A stretch of DNA of 64,000 nucleotides. Origin: Acanthococcus lagerstroemiae. Taxonomy: Eukaryota > Arthropoda > Insecta > Hemiptera > Eriococcidae. The DNA is taken from positions 17,603,626-17,667,625 of the forward strand of contig CM063110.1 of the NCBI GenBank assembly GCA_031841125.1, written 5' to 3'. Within the stretch, counting starts at the first letter, position 1; every line of letters starts with the position of its first letter. Under the pieces are notes generated by a model. The model saw only the letters and a list, made by a program, of their open reading frames with translations, had not been told where the DNA came from and did not search any database. The position numbers and the translations under genes were made by a program. Below are positions 44,929 to 56,479 of this stretch, piece by piece.

Positions 44929-47295
44929 CAAGAACAAATGTCAACGTAAATTGTAAAGAATTATTTATTTTACAAAGTATCCTCAAAGCTGTGCATAGTA
45001 CTAGCTGAAAACATGTCTGGGAAAATTTGAAAAATTGGTCTGGAAATCTGGGAAGAATCAAGAAAAATCATTCTAAAAAAGTGATTACCTGGTATGTGAA
45101 GTTATTTGTTTTTCACCCTGTTATCAACTCACATTGTTTAAATTTACTTAGTTTTGAAATTCATGTATTTCGAAGATAATTAAATTTGAAAAAATTTCGA
45201 AGAATAACAGTAGGTATCAAAAAAAAAAAAAAAAAAAAAACTGTTTAATGATATTATTATATTTTAAAAATATTTTTATTTTTGGGGCGTATTTTTCTGT
45301 TAATATCTTTGAATTTTGTTAGGTGTTTTATATTTATACCTAGGTCCATGCTAGTCCCTCAATTTTCAATGTCACCAGATTTCACAAGAATTTTGGTTGT
45401 GGGTAAACTTACAGAGTTAGAAAAAAAATTTCAATGTATAAAACTAGACTATATGACTCACCTTTTGATCCACTGCTTAATATCGGATAATTTCGAACCG
45501 AGTTTTATGTGAGAAAAAGTTAGTGTGGTCCGTGCTTGTACCTTTTACTTTGCCTATCTTCCTGTTACCAGTTCGTAAACAGGCCAGAAATAAGCCTTAA
45601 TAACGCCTAGAATAGCATTTTTGACTAATTCAAAGGTCTTTTGTTAACAAATCTGTACCTGATGTTTGGATGCTGTTGTAACCCAGAGTGTGGTTCGGGT
45701 TGGAGAAGTATAGGTGCGAAAACAACGCTGCCTCCGTTTGAAAAAAAAGTCACCGTCTCACGAGGCTGTGCTGAAAAATATTTTTCTGAAGAAGAGCGGT
45801 AAAAGCTGTATACTCGAAAAATTTCGATTAAAATTTTGTAATTTCTGCTAATAAACAAAACAGAAAAAAGGATTTCCTGAATTTCTAAGCCTTTTAATAA
45901 GCAGTGGCTGGAATGTTACAAATTCAAGAACACAAGAAAAAATCACTTCTTTTTTTTTCCTGCTATCTGAACTTTCCAAGGATATGATTTCACGAATTGA
46001 GATATCATACACCTTACCCCTCCTCGAGTCAGCTTGTCATCATATTCCGCTACTTCAATCGGCGATTTCTTTCAAGCCAGGGCAGCATCCTTTCTCTGAC
46101 GCGAACTACATTATCAAAATAAGATAGCAGAGCTTTCCCAGAATCATTATATATCATCTAGGACCTGATAGGACATTTCTAAGCCATACTCGGATTCGGC
46201 GTGAAAAAATTGTTTATAAATTCTTTTTATGTTCCACACAGTAATAAGTAAAACTTCTACCAATTTTCGAAATTGCTACCAAGTTGCACTGCATTCGACA
46301 TGACTAAATCAGCAAAGTTTCCCCTTCACTGCGGTAAGACTCTTCGTAATTGAAATGAATTAAATAGGGAGTACGTTGAGGTGCGAATAAATTTTGGTGT
46401 ATTTAATGTTTTGCTTCGCAGTATTATCCTCGTGAATTAAGAATAAGCTACGATACCGGATCAAGTATTAGACCAAATTGCTAAAATGGTGTTGAATTCG
46501 AAGTGGGGCCGCCGGAAATTATGAAAAGTTTTCAAAAATTCGGAAGGTCTGTTGCCAGTCCTCAGCTAATATTCGGTATGGTATGGTTTAGCCAAATTCA
46601 AGTTAAGAGTCGAACTTTTTGAAAACGGCCCATCAATGAGGGCTACTACAACTTGTATTCTTGGATTTACACTCATTCCAGTGTTGGTCGTTTATAATTA
46701 GCCGGTGATGGCCTCGCGAAATTTTTATCTTCGGCTTTTCTCCTTTTTCATTATATGCAAGAAATTGCGCGGAAATAGGTGCCTCGTTAAACGTTATTGT
46801 GAAACTGTAATTTTGTTATCCTGTTATTTCATTTTCCCCGATTGTACCTACTTCTATATGGCGTATAGGTATAATTACACTTCAGCAAAATGCAATAGCG
46901 AATTAAAAATCGTTGTTGTAATTACATAATTAATTATTCGATAATGATTTTTTGAATAAAACAAACGTGTACCTGTACTTGTTTGATTTCTCACTAAAAC
47001 TGATGTACGTAATTTGAGAATGTTCGCAGCCCTGTCGTTGATGGTATGTCGCGAGGAAAGTACGAATTTGGACCCTCACAGGGTATAACAGTATGGAGAA
47101 CTCATTCCCAGCCCGTCAACATTCAGTTCGGAAGGATTGTGAGCGCTACCCCTACTTCAAAAAAAGCCATCGTTCGAAGTGGCTCGAAGAAGCGTGTGAG
47201 GGTTTATCCTGTAAGGTGAGAGTGCAATAATTCAACATCCTTCGGCTTAAGTATGTCTTGTTTTTCTGGAACACTTGAACCCATGTAAAGCCGTA
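44929..47295. other. Non-coding DNA
   Basis: About 2.4 kb without a recognised gene. A run of about 22 A lies at 45219-45240. Confidence 0.35.
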
Positions 47296-47398
47296 CGCCA
47301 TTTTGAATCCTATAGCCCGTGAATAGCGAGTCCGACTCTGCGGAGCGTATCGCGTAGTCACTTCGGCATCCACGGGCGCGGGTAGATTCAAAATGACG
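47296..47398. repeat. Palindromic CCATTTTG repeat, copy B
   Basis: 'cgccattttgaatc' at the left faces 'gattcaaaatgacg' at the right. The centre shares 'tccgactctgcggagcgta' and 'cacttcggcatccacgggcg' with copy A at 9273-9379 (with a few differences). Confidence 0.7.
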
Positions 47399-48587
47399 CA
47401 TGGCATCCAGAGTCTGAAAGCCAGCGGATAGCTTTTAGCCGTTAGCCAGGCATTTCCCCAAAAATTCTAGCTTAGCAAATAGACGAATACTCAATTGTAG
47501 ATAGCGATTAGCGAAGCCAAAGCCGATTCTTTTCGGCTGTTTCTTCTTCTTTTTTGTATTTTGTTTCCTTTTTTCCTCTGCTGATTTCTACATCCAATAA
47601 ATTTTGTGTCGTCATCTTATGATTCTTTTTTGTTTTGTCTTTCAGTGTCGCCATTTTCCCGTTCTTTCCTTGTCTCAATTCTATTTCTACAAACGGCCAG
47701 TGGCGTAGCCAGATGTAGTATGAGAGGGGGGGGGGGTCGTTTCGTTTCTCTTTCACACCATTAAAGGTGTAATATTTACTATTACCAGTAGCATATCTAG
47801 GATGAAATAGCTAGCCAGAAGCCTTATATTTGAAGGTCATATAGCTTTAGTCAATAGTTCAGCTTTTTTAATTGGCTTGCAGTCCCTTGATGGCAACCCC
47901 AGGTGAGAGTGCTTTAGACAAACTGGTATTTTGAAATGGTGTGATCCGTTTCTTTTTTGGTGGAAAAATGTTATCTCTCCCAAAGGGAAGGGAGGTTATG
48001 AAGTTTATAACGTGGTCTCTATGTATTGAAAACCTGACGTCCCTTTTGTCCGAAGAGAAACTTCAGCTGCTGAGACTCAAATCAGGACGGCCACCTGATC
48101 CCTTTTTCAACCTTTTGCCACCTTATATCACCTTAGCCACCTTTCAAAAATTTGGTCACTAAATGCACTTTTTATGTAAGAAGTCATATTTTTTTCATTA
48201 AAATTCTTCCAAAAAATTCTAAAAATCAACCAATTTGAAGCGAGCTTGTTGAACATTTTTAAAGGAATAAAATCAATTAGAATCGAAATAGTACTCAGTA
48301 ACTTAGTAGCGCTCTCTATAAAAAACTGTCCTACCTGCTGATCAGTAGAACTAGATAGAACAATATAGTAACGCAGTATGTAGGGGAGACGGACGTACCT
48401 TTGAACACTGACGCATTAGATGTCAAAGAGCGCTCTCTGGCAGATTTTGTTGGTACTATGTACCTAATGTGTTACTGAGAGAGGAAATGGCTATTGAATT
48501 ATAAAGGTTCAGTAATAATTGGTTGCCAGTTTACATCGAGAAAACTGGAAAAAGTTACTTCAGACGCTAAACCACGTGGGGCGTTTC
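47399..48587. other. Non-coding DNA
   Basis: Contains a G run at 47725-47735; no gene recognised. Confidence 0.35.
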
Positions 48588-49138
48588 TAAAGTAACTGGA
48601 AATTGTCTATAACTCAGCGCGTAGTGAACGGAATTAATTAAAGACTGCCGGGAATATTTTTCCATAGCTTACAGTAACACTGTCAAGAAATCACGGCTTG
48701 TTATGAAATGCGAAGCAAGGAACACGTCACTAAACATGGAGCTACCATTCGAGACAAATGTAGAAATGGAAGTGCGTAGTAGTACACTTGTCAACTTTTG
48801 AAAACCCACTATAATTGTGAATTATTCGCCAGACAGAGCTATGAGAGCAATCTGGCGATTGCAATCAAAAACACATATTCGTGTAATTTCACGCATAATT
48901 TCCGCGCCGCTTTTACCGTCAGCAGTTAACACTCGAATTGTACTACGCACTTACATTTCTACATAGGTATGTCTCGAACGGTAGCTCCATATTTAGTGAC
49001 GTGTATCTCGCTTCGCATTTCATAACCAGCCGTGATTTTTTGACAGTGTTACCATAAGCTGTGGAAAAATTTTCCCTGTAGTTTTTATTTAATTCCGTTC
49101 GCTACGCGCTGAGTTACAGACAATTTCCAGTTACTTTT
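48588..49138. mobile_element. Foldback element (~550 bp) with ~195-bp inverted arms
   Basis: Left arm 48588-48783, starting taAAGTAACTGGAAATTGTC, is the imperfect inverse of right arm 48945-49138, ending GACAATTTCCAGTTACTTtt. Matching blocks include 'actcagcgcgtag', 'acagt(a)acactgtca', 'tgaaatgcgaag' and 'gtagtac'. The ~160-bp core encodes nothing. Confidence 0.75.
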
Positions 49139-49395
49139 GAACCTCCTCCCCCCCCCCCTGTAATTTTACAAGTTGTGAATTTTTCGAAAATTCCATGTTT
49201 AATGTTTCATTTGGAATGTTGTACAACGCCATTTAATAGAGTAAGTCCTCCTCTACATTTTCATATATATTATTCAGTATTTCGATCAATTTTACCGCTT
49301 GAATAGTCGATTTAAGAAAAACCACACAGAGCGACGTATCATAGAACATTTTTTGATGACGTACCTTTGAACACTATTGTTTTACTTTTGTAGTA

Positions 49396-51030
49396 ATGCC
49401 ACGAAGTAAGAAAGGCATTAAAAAAAACCTCCAGTCAATATAAAAAAATTACAAGCTATATGATCACATATAATATTTATCTAGAAGAGAAGTCCTTCAG
49501 AGTTGCTTCAAGGGAACCTGGTGTTCCTATAGGTATTCTCCAACACCACATGAAGATTTTTAAATCACAAAGTAAGTGAACAGTTGATAAAATAAATCGA
49601 AGTCTAAGAAATAGTCTACAGACTACGGCTGGACTTACCCATTTTTTGTGAATATAGTTGCAGATGACCCGTCATTGAAGTCTCAACCATATGAATTTAG
49701 ATGTACAAATTATGTAGAATCTGTATTCTCCAAAGAACCAGAAAAGAAACTCGTTGACTATATTATTGTGGGGAGGATGAAATATGGCTTCACAACATTG
49801 CGAGCGAAGAAGTTAGTTCTAAGATATGCTCTTGCAAACAAATGTCGGATGTCGAATGAATGGATACGAGAAGGGCAGCTGGAAAGAAATGGATTCAAAG
49901 AAACCAGATAATACATCTCTTACTCGTTACACTAGTTTCAGTAAAACTTCAGTTGGTCAATTCTTCAACAATATGAAAAATATCTTCGCGAAAATTGGCA
50001 AAAGGCTATTCCTCCCCGTCCTGTATACAATATTGACGAGACTGGTGTGAGGACTATACCTCAAGCTGAAAAAATCGTAAGGGCAACAGGAGAGAAGCAA
50101 GCTGGTAGGTAAATTTCATACTAGGTCATTTTATCGCTTCACGTCTTTAACGATTTCTTATTTTTCAGGTAAAACAGCCTCACGTGAACGTGGCAAGTTG
50201 TGCACTGCAATTTCAGCTATATATATGCAGGAGGCGGGTTTGAACCACCGCACATTGTTTTCCGGCGAGTACGACAGGAGGATCATCTGTATTTGAAGAA
50301 TAATTGTTATCCTGGTACAACTGCAAGTTATTCTAATAATAGATGGTCGAATGAAGAGATTTTTAAGAAGTACTTCATAGGACTGATAACGTGTTTGAAA
50401 CAATCAAAATAGCACGTCCTTATTATTTGGCAACCATGACAGTCACCTCGATCCAAAAAGCGAAATTGGAAGGTATGTCTACGTTCATTTTTTGATTATT
50501 GAGCTGAGTCTTCTCATCTTGAATGACACTTGAAAAATAATTTTTTAGGTGTGCATGTGCTAACATTACCGCCTCATACTTCACACAAACTGCAGCTATT
50601 GGATGTGGAGGGTGTTCTCGCCGTTTTAAAAAAGCAGTGGATGATTACCTATTTAGGACTGAGAGGAAATTATTCTCAGTATATGAAGTCATTGAAAGTG
50701 TTGGTGCAGCTTATATCCCTGTCATTCACACCAAAGAATATTATCAGCGGATTTCGAGCTACATGTAGACCTACACTATAGCCTGCTGGGAGAATCAAGA
50801 TCAGACTTTTCTCACCTAAAATGAAATGTGATCAATTTTTCAGGCATTTGTCCGCTCAACCCAAATATATTTACGGAAAATGAGTACTTGTATCTCTGTT
50901 CATATTATGTTTCTGACCAGCCAACACCTCAACCTACTCCGTCGGATGGTAGGCTTATGTCTACAAACATCACTCCTGAGAAAGTTTCATCCGGGGCACG
51001 GGGCAGATGCCATTGTTTATTATTATATCT
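49396..51030 (+). pseudogene. pogo/Tigger-like DDE transposase, intron-containing and decayed
   Basis: From ATG 49396 (MPRSKKGIKK) a psq-type helix-turn-helix follows near 49455-49560 (YLEEKSFRVASREPGVP), then a CENPB-like segment (LRYALANKC, 49648-49911). The DDE domain has YNIDETGV (first Asp, near 50030), ASRERGKLCTAISA (50175), GNHDSH (near 50420, where the second catalytic Asp is replaced by Gly), and LTLPPHTSHKLQLLD (50560-50600), then GICPLNPNIFTENEY. Two GT-AG introns are clear (50105-50168 and 50473-50548) and a third acceptor is at 50843. Stops after residue 15 and several frame shifts show it is dead. Introns are unusual for pogo copies, which makes it look like a remnant of an older host-resident lineage. 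Confidence 0.75.
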
Positions 51031-51256
51031 TTATATCTATTGATTTTTTGAAGGTTAATTGTATCCATAAAGGTTTCGTAGAATTCACTTACTTCCTCCT
51101 CACTGGAGGCTGACGTGGGGGCGTACACTTGTATAATGGTAACAACGTGCTGCTGGGATATTTTTAATTTATTTATTTATTTGATTTGATTTAACGTGTC
51201 ACCCAACAGCCAGACGGCCAATAACAGGGCGACACGGGAAACGAATAATAATAATA
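51031..51256. other. Non-coding DNA with simple repeats
   Basis: Ends with 'atttatttattt' and (AAT)n tracts, which look like retroposon tails, just before repeat B copy 2. Confidence 0.4.
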
Positions 51257-51590
51257 GGTGGTGTGGTGAAACGCATGACGATGCACGCATGCCAAAGTGG
51301 CCCCTGAGACACCGTACCCCCGGCCACAGGAACTACCCTTTCGAGTATCGCGTCAGTGACCAGAGGGACGCCTCGGGGCCGGGCCCGAACCCCCATTTTT
51401 ACGTGCCGGAACGGTGCGCGCGTCTACCAGGGCCACCATGGGGTTCCCTACTGACCGAGGTCCGCACTCGCCAAGGGCTCGCCTGGAAATTTCAGGTCCC
51501 CCACGGCCGGACGCGCTGCCTCTCTTCATTCATCCCTTACCTCCTCGTCTTGGTCCGTGTGTCGACGCAGGCAGGTGGTGACGACGGGTG
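51257..51590 (+). repeat. Dispersed repeat B, copy 2
   Basis: Starts ggtggtgtggtg after an (AAT)n tract. Shares 'gacgatgcac', 'actaccctttcgagtatcg', 'ctactgaccgagg' and 'gacgcaggcagg' with copy 1 (21853-22157). GC-rich continuation to about 51760. An open frame runs through it but carries no domain. Confidence 0.7.
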
Positions 51591-51744
51591 AGCCCTGCTG
51601 GTGGGTCCGCAGTGCAGCTGCAGCAGCTCTTCTCTAGGATGGTACAGAGTTCTCCTCCTGTTCGATGGTGTGGACCGAGTTTGGTGAATCGCCGGCCCTC
51701 TGTCTCGACCACTCCGTCTACATCTTCCTCTTCATGATGGCCGA

Positions 51745-51930
51745 GACAAAAATAATAATAGGTACTAAAAATAATAAGTAATACATAATACTAAAAATGA
51801 TAAATAATAATACTAAAAATAATAAATAATATTACTAAAAATAATAATAAATAATAATACTAAAAATAACAAATAATAAATAATAATAATACTAAAAATA
51901 AAAAATGTAATAATAATACAATACTTGTAG
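51745..51930 (+). repeat. (AATAATACTAAAA)n microsatellite
   Basis: About 185 bases of ATAATAATACTAAAA units with AAT variants. Confidence 0.9.
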
Positions 51931-52141
51931 TATTAGTTAAAGTTACCCGTGTTCTGCCTGTTTTGTCCCTAAATTCCGCGATTTTATTTTTCCATTTCCT
52001 GTTGATTAAGACAGAGGTTCCCAATTTTGTTTTGCCACAGAACCCTAATTAATTATACTTTTCTTAGCGGAACCCTGTTTTAATAATAAAAAATGATTAC
52101 CTTGTAGCTTGTATGTTTTCTTCTACGAACGTTCTATTTAT

Positions 52142-52500
52142 TTAAATCTCGGAGTGAACGCGGAACCCTTGTGACCCTTCCACGGGACCACCTTTCGGGA
52201 AACGCTGGATTAAGAAACCCATCCCTTTTTGTCCTCCCGTCCATCCACAATAACAGAATAGATTTCCCTTTTTTGTTACCCTAATAGTATCTCCTTCCCT
52301 TCTCATCTCAGCAATGCCTAAAATGTCGGTTTTGCCCACTTGAAAAAAATCCTCTAATTCCATGAAATTTCCTTCTTTTTTTAAAGTTCCTACATTAAGG
52401 CTCCCCATTGTGATTTTCACACCGGGCTCTCTCCCCCTTGTTGATTTGGACTTTTTGCGCCTGTGAGTTGGTCTTAGGTACCCAGGCTGACCAGGCGAAT
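52142..52500 (-). mobile_element. RTE-like LINE endonuclease (N-terminal) fragment
   Basis: On the minus strand 52420-52145 encodes GSLNVGTLKKEGNF..LEDFFQ..KTDILGIAEMRREG, a start of an APE-type endonuclease (N-G/W-NV.T, ..DIL.I.E.R..G). A GGQKGMGFLI block follows. Codons upstream to about 52500 are basic. The later catalytic motifs are missing, so it is truncated. Confidence 0.7.
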
Positions 52501-52722
52501 CTAAGTCCTTATAAATACAAATATAAGATCCTTAGTAAATACAAAAGATCACAGATGGCAAGTTTTCAATTTCTAGTGTGGTGCTCGAGCCTTTGGGACC
52601 TTCACCAACCACCTTCCCAATTGAGCCGTTTCGAAATGATGCCTCTGGGTATTTACTATTTTTTTCTGCATATCTATGTCCTACAAAGAACAAAAAAATA
52701 AATAAAAATTTGAAATAACATA

Positions 52723-53110
52723 TGAGGAGCGTTTTTCCAAAATGGATTAAGTCCATTTAGGGCAAAAATGAGACAAACGCGGTATCTCGTGGAGAAATAT
52801 GTGACGCTTCACCTCGGAGCACAAAAGTGTCAGAATAACCTTTAGAGGAAGTGTCGGAAGCCCAAAAAAAAAATTAAAATATCCAAAATGCATTAAGTCC
52901 ACAGATGCTGAAGTTGGTGACGTCATATCTCTGTTATTAGCGCATAGCTGGTACGAAACTTCGACCTACTTATATTCCTGTATATGTTTGAGTATGCAAC
53001 AAGGGTGTCATCTGCGTCGGAACTATTGTAGGTAACACAGGAAACAATTATTTGCTTCTGCTGTAAAATCGCTTTTTTGGACTTAAGCCGTTTTGGAAAA
53101 CCACTCCTCA
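52723..53110. mobile_element. MITE with TGAGGAG ends and TA flanks (388 bp)
   Basis: The left end TGAGGAGCGTTTTTCC continues to AAAATGG.TTAAGTCCA. It is the inverse of the right end TGGACTTAAGCCGTTTTGG to CCACTCCTCA. TA lies directly outside both ends (52721-52722 and 53111-53112). Shares its terminus with the mini-element at 12760-12840. TA duplication is typical of Tc1/mariner/pogo-type elements. Confidence 0.8.
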
Positions 53111-53258
53111 TATATGAACGAATTCTATTCTACTATTGATAAGAACTTCAGCAGGCTGTGTGTCAGTAATAGTGCGTTAACAGCGCTCTGTAGTTTGCTC
53201 TTGACGAGTCCGAATTATAGAGATTGTGCGGCAGTGTGGTGATGGCGGTAATTTCAAT

Positions 53259-53293
53259 ACAGATATATATATATATATATATATACATATATG
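53259..53293 (+). repeat. (TA)n microsatellite
   Basis: About a dozen consecutive TA dinucleotides followed by 'catatatg'. Confidence 0.9.
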
Positions 53294-53363
53294 TAAGTGT
53301 TTGTTTGTCTATGTGCCTGTGTTTGTTCAAGGTGGGCGTATGAACCGTTAGAGCCAGGGACGT

Positions 53364-53980
53364 TATTTATTTATTTATTTATTACACCTTGGACTCGGGT
53401 CCGCGGCGCAGGTAGGCCGCCGTGCTGTCGAGTCCGCCCAATGTCGGGCATAGGTTTCCACCATCCATTTCCATTTTGATCTGTTTTGGGCAGTTCTCTG
53501 CCAGAGTGGGCCGAGTCTGGTGATGATTTCATCTCTCCAACGGGTGAGTGGGCGCCCCTTCCCCCTTTTAAATTCGAGTGGGGTCCAATCGTAAGAGATT
53601 TTGTTCCAAGAGTTGGACCCCCTAGCTAGATGACCCGCGTGGTTAAGTTCTAGTTTTCTGACACTCCATCCGATATCTGCTGCATTAGTTTTTTGTCTGA
53701 TTGTTTTCACTCGTACCTTGTCGTTCCATCTGATCCCCAGTAAGACTTCTGAGCATACTGTTTTGTGTGGTCCTCAGCCCTTCGATCTGTGACCCGGTTG
53801 CCGCACACGCCTGTGCCCCATATGTCAGCGTTGGGATTACTCACTGATTTAATGTTTTTATTTTCGCTGCTACATTAAATTTGCCTTTGAGGATGCTCTT
53901 GTTTGTCCAGAAATTTCTCCAAGCATTGGTTTTCCTAGCACTGAGTTCTTTTTTCAATCTTTCGTCGAAAGATAATGTTT
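53364..53980 (-). mobile_element. 5'-truncated RTE-like LINE inserted into a hAT MITE
   Basis: On the minus strand the frame reads SFDERLKKELSARKTN, then GKFNVAAKIKTLNQ, LTYGAQACAAT and, after a shift, RKLELNHAGHLARG and KRGKGRPLTRWRDEI. This is the C-terminal end of LINE ORF2. Its 3' end (left) carries an (AATA)n-type tail at 53364-53384. The insert is flanked by gttagagccagggacgt (53347-53363) and gtaagagccggggacgt (53981-53997), a 17-bp target duplication with two differences. The duplication includes the terminus of the hAT MITE. Confidence 0.8.
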
Positions 53981-53988
53981 GTAAGAGC

Positions 53989-54281
53989 CGGGGACGTACC
54001 GAAGAGTTTTTCCCGGGAGAGGGGGGAGGGGCGTGAAAATTGTAAAAGTCCCAACTGACTCAAATCAAAATTCCCAAGTATCAAAACAGAAGAAGAAAAA
54101 CCTTTTGATTTGGGTTTTCCCAAATTCTCAACTCAATTCCCAAGTATCAAAGCAAAAAAAAAAAATTTTTTTAGCTCATTGGATTTTTCCAACTCGTCTA
54201 ACTAAAGTGGTAAATTTTCCCAACTGCTGAGTGAAAAATCCCTACAGGGAGGATAAGTTGCCCCCTATCGGCACGTCCCTG
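53989..54281 (-). mobile_element. hAT-type MITE, copy 3, interrupted at its left end by a LINE
   Basis: Same family as 27297-27593 and 28893-29167, in opposite orientation: ends CGGGGACGTACCG and CGGCACGTCCCTG, with the G run near the left end. The right flank is gttagagc (54282-54289). The adjacent left flank is gtaagagc (7 of 8), but gttagagc occurs exactly at 53347-53354, before the LINE and a second copy of the MITE terminus. The true left boundary of the original insertion is therefore 53355. Confidence 0.85.
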
Positions 54282-54289
54282 GTTAGAGC

Positions 54290-55399
54290 TGAGGAGTTCG
54301 TACTTTCTGGATGTGTTCGTATGAACTCTGAATAGGTTTTAGGCTATAAAAAATCTCGTTACCCTTATTAGAAGGGGGCACAAAATTTTGTTCTCCTTGG
54401 CCCCCTAATTTTTTTGGGAACTTTCGGAAGTGTTTTACCTTGAACTTCTTCACATTTTGTTGAAATTTGGTAGCTGCATGTAACTGCCTCCTTTCAGAAA
54501 TTATTAAGAGGCAGAAATCTCTAATCTCTCAAAGTGTTTATTTGTCTGTGCCCCTTTCGGCGGATCCAGGGGCTTTAGAAAAATGGTATCCACCCCTTCT
54601 GGCCGTGACCGACTCTAAATTCAAAATTACACGCAACTCTAGTCCCCTTTTCTTCCTGCTCTGTGTGGATGCTGAGAGGCGCTTGGCTTGACGCTCACTG
54701 GTCTTTCTAAAGGTGGGTCTGCGTTCTCCGGGGTCTTCTACCTGTGGGCTGCTAGTATTATATATATACAGGGAGGTCACCCTTATAGTTTCCCGCTTTT
54801 TTATTCGTATTTACTCAGACTACTTCTGTCCGGTGAAGTTACGCACCTCGAATCCGAACCGCGCTTGGTGACATTGCCCACCTCGAACCCGAACCAAACC
54901 TGGTAAGTGGCACACCTCAAACCCGAAACTTGAAAAATTGCTACTGTTCCTTGATAGAAACCTGATCCGAAACCCAAACCTATACTACATGAACTCCTGA
55001 AATTGAAGTCGAAAAGAACGCCGACCCTATAAAATGTTCTATAAAATAAAAATAATGATTAAATAAACTCCGTAAAAGTCGATTTGGTTAGATTTTTGTG
55101 GTTTGTATCTACTCCTTCGATGCACTGTGTAGGCAGCTTTGCGTTCACATCTGTGTGTGATAATTCATGCTGGCAGTTTGTAAGGAACGTAATCTAGTGA
55201 TGTCTTGTTTTGATGTTCGTACGATTAGCTGTTCACCTGAACTGTTCGTGATCTATTCGTGTTAAAGGCGAAGTGATCATGCTTTTTTGGTTCAATCCTC
55301 GTTCGAATTCGTATTCCATTATTTTAATACATGACCTTACGAAGATGATCATAAACCCATAAAATTGTTAAACCGCCAATCCCTGCGCAAATCTTCCTC
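54290..55399. other. Non-coding DNA
   Basis: 'cacctcgaa(t/c)ccgaacc' phrases recur at 54843-54925. No gene. Confidence 0.35.
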
Positions 55400-55632
55400 A
55401 TTTTTTTTTTTTTTTTTTCTAATTTGCTCTCCATCCGAGCCCTGGAATCCACCCTTTCAAGCATTTCTTCAGAGACGTAGGGGAGGCTGTTAGTGCTATC
55501 CTTAGCCCTCTTCCCTTCTGGCCGAAAAACCGGCCTAGGTCGAAAATTCTGGCGAGTTGCTACGCGGGTTCGAACCCAGGACCTCCGGATTCTGAGACCA
55601 ACGCGCTATCCACTTAGCCAACCAGACCTCGG
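55400..55632 (-). mobile_element. tRNA-derived SINE, copy 2
   Basis: On the minus strand: perfect A box TGGCTAAGTGG, B box GGTTCGAACCC, a shared body with 'ctaggccggtttttcggcc', then 'gagagcaaattag' and an A tail of about 19. Matches the copy at 22627-22842. Confidence 0.85.
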
Positions 55633-56470
55633 TCCTTACTTTTAATTACCCGAGTTATCGTTTTTTCATTCCTGATCATGGACTGGGCACATAGATATGA
55701 AGTGTGCACATCCGAACCGAACCTTATGTAGAGAAGTCAAGCTTCAGACCGGCCACTCAGTATAATCTACCTTGATACATGTCATGTGCATGGGTGAAAA
55801 CCCAAAGAAATTTTCCACGCCTCGACATTCCAAAACCAGCTGCACTCGACATCTCCGTCGTATTCTACGAATCGTGCTCCAGTCCAATCGTCATTCGCGA
55901 ATATTCGAATGTTTACTCCCAGCCAACAACGCAATAAAAAAATTATAAATACTTTGAAATCGAATCGTGTATCCCCCCCCCCCAACTCTCGTTCTGTGTT
56001 TTCAATCCGTGTACCGGTTTAACTTAATGAACGTTGTGACATGCGTAGAATTCGTGCTACGGAAAACTAAACACGAGGAGTTGCTGCCCTTTACTGTGCG
56101 GCATACACTCGTAGAGGTCGCGAATGATTCGCTCGAACTGTGCCGGCGCTTCTGCAACTCTTTCATAGTTAGAATTCATTAAAACTCTTTACAGCTTTGG
56201 CTGCCTTTTCTTTTATTCCGGAATTTGGCACCATCAAAGTGCCTCTAAATATCTTTCTGCTCTTCCCCAGGATGATAGCCCATTCCGCCGATCGCTTTAC
56301 GCTAGTGTGCCCGGGATCAGAGACGAAACTTGACGTTCATTTGGGGGGAGGGGGTGGAGAAGGAGAATTTACCGACAAATAATTTTTGAAAACCAAAAAT
56401 TCGCCGACAAAATGTTTTTTTTTTAAGAATTTGAAAATTTGCTGACTTTTCAAATAAAAGCAAGGTAACA
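55633..56470. other. Non-coding DNA
   Basis: Contains a C run at 55973-55983 and a G-rich patch at 56341-56360. No gene recognised. Confidence 0.35.
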
Positions 56471-56479
56471 AACAATCCA

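Noticed and set aside
51196..51591. 131-codon frame as a host gene
   Set aside because: It runs through repeat B, which recurs at 21.9 and 59.1 kb without the frame being kept.
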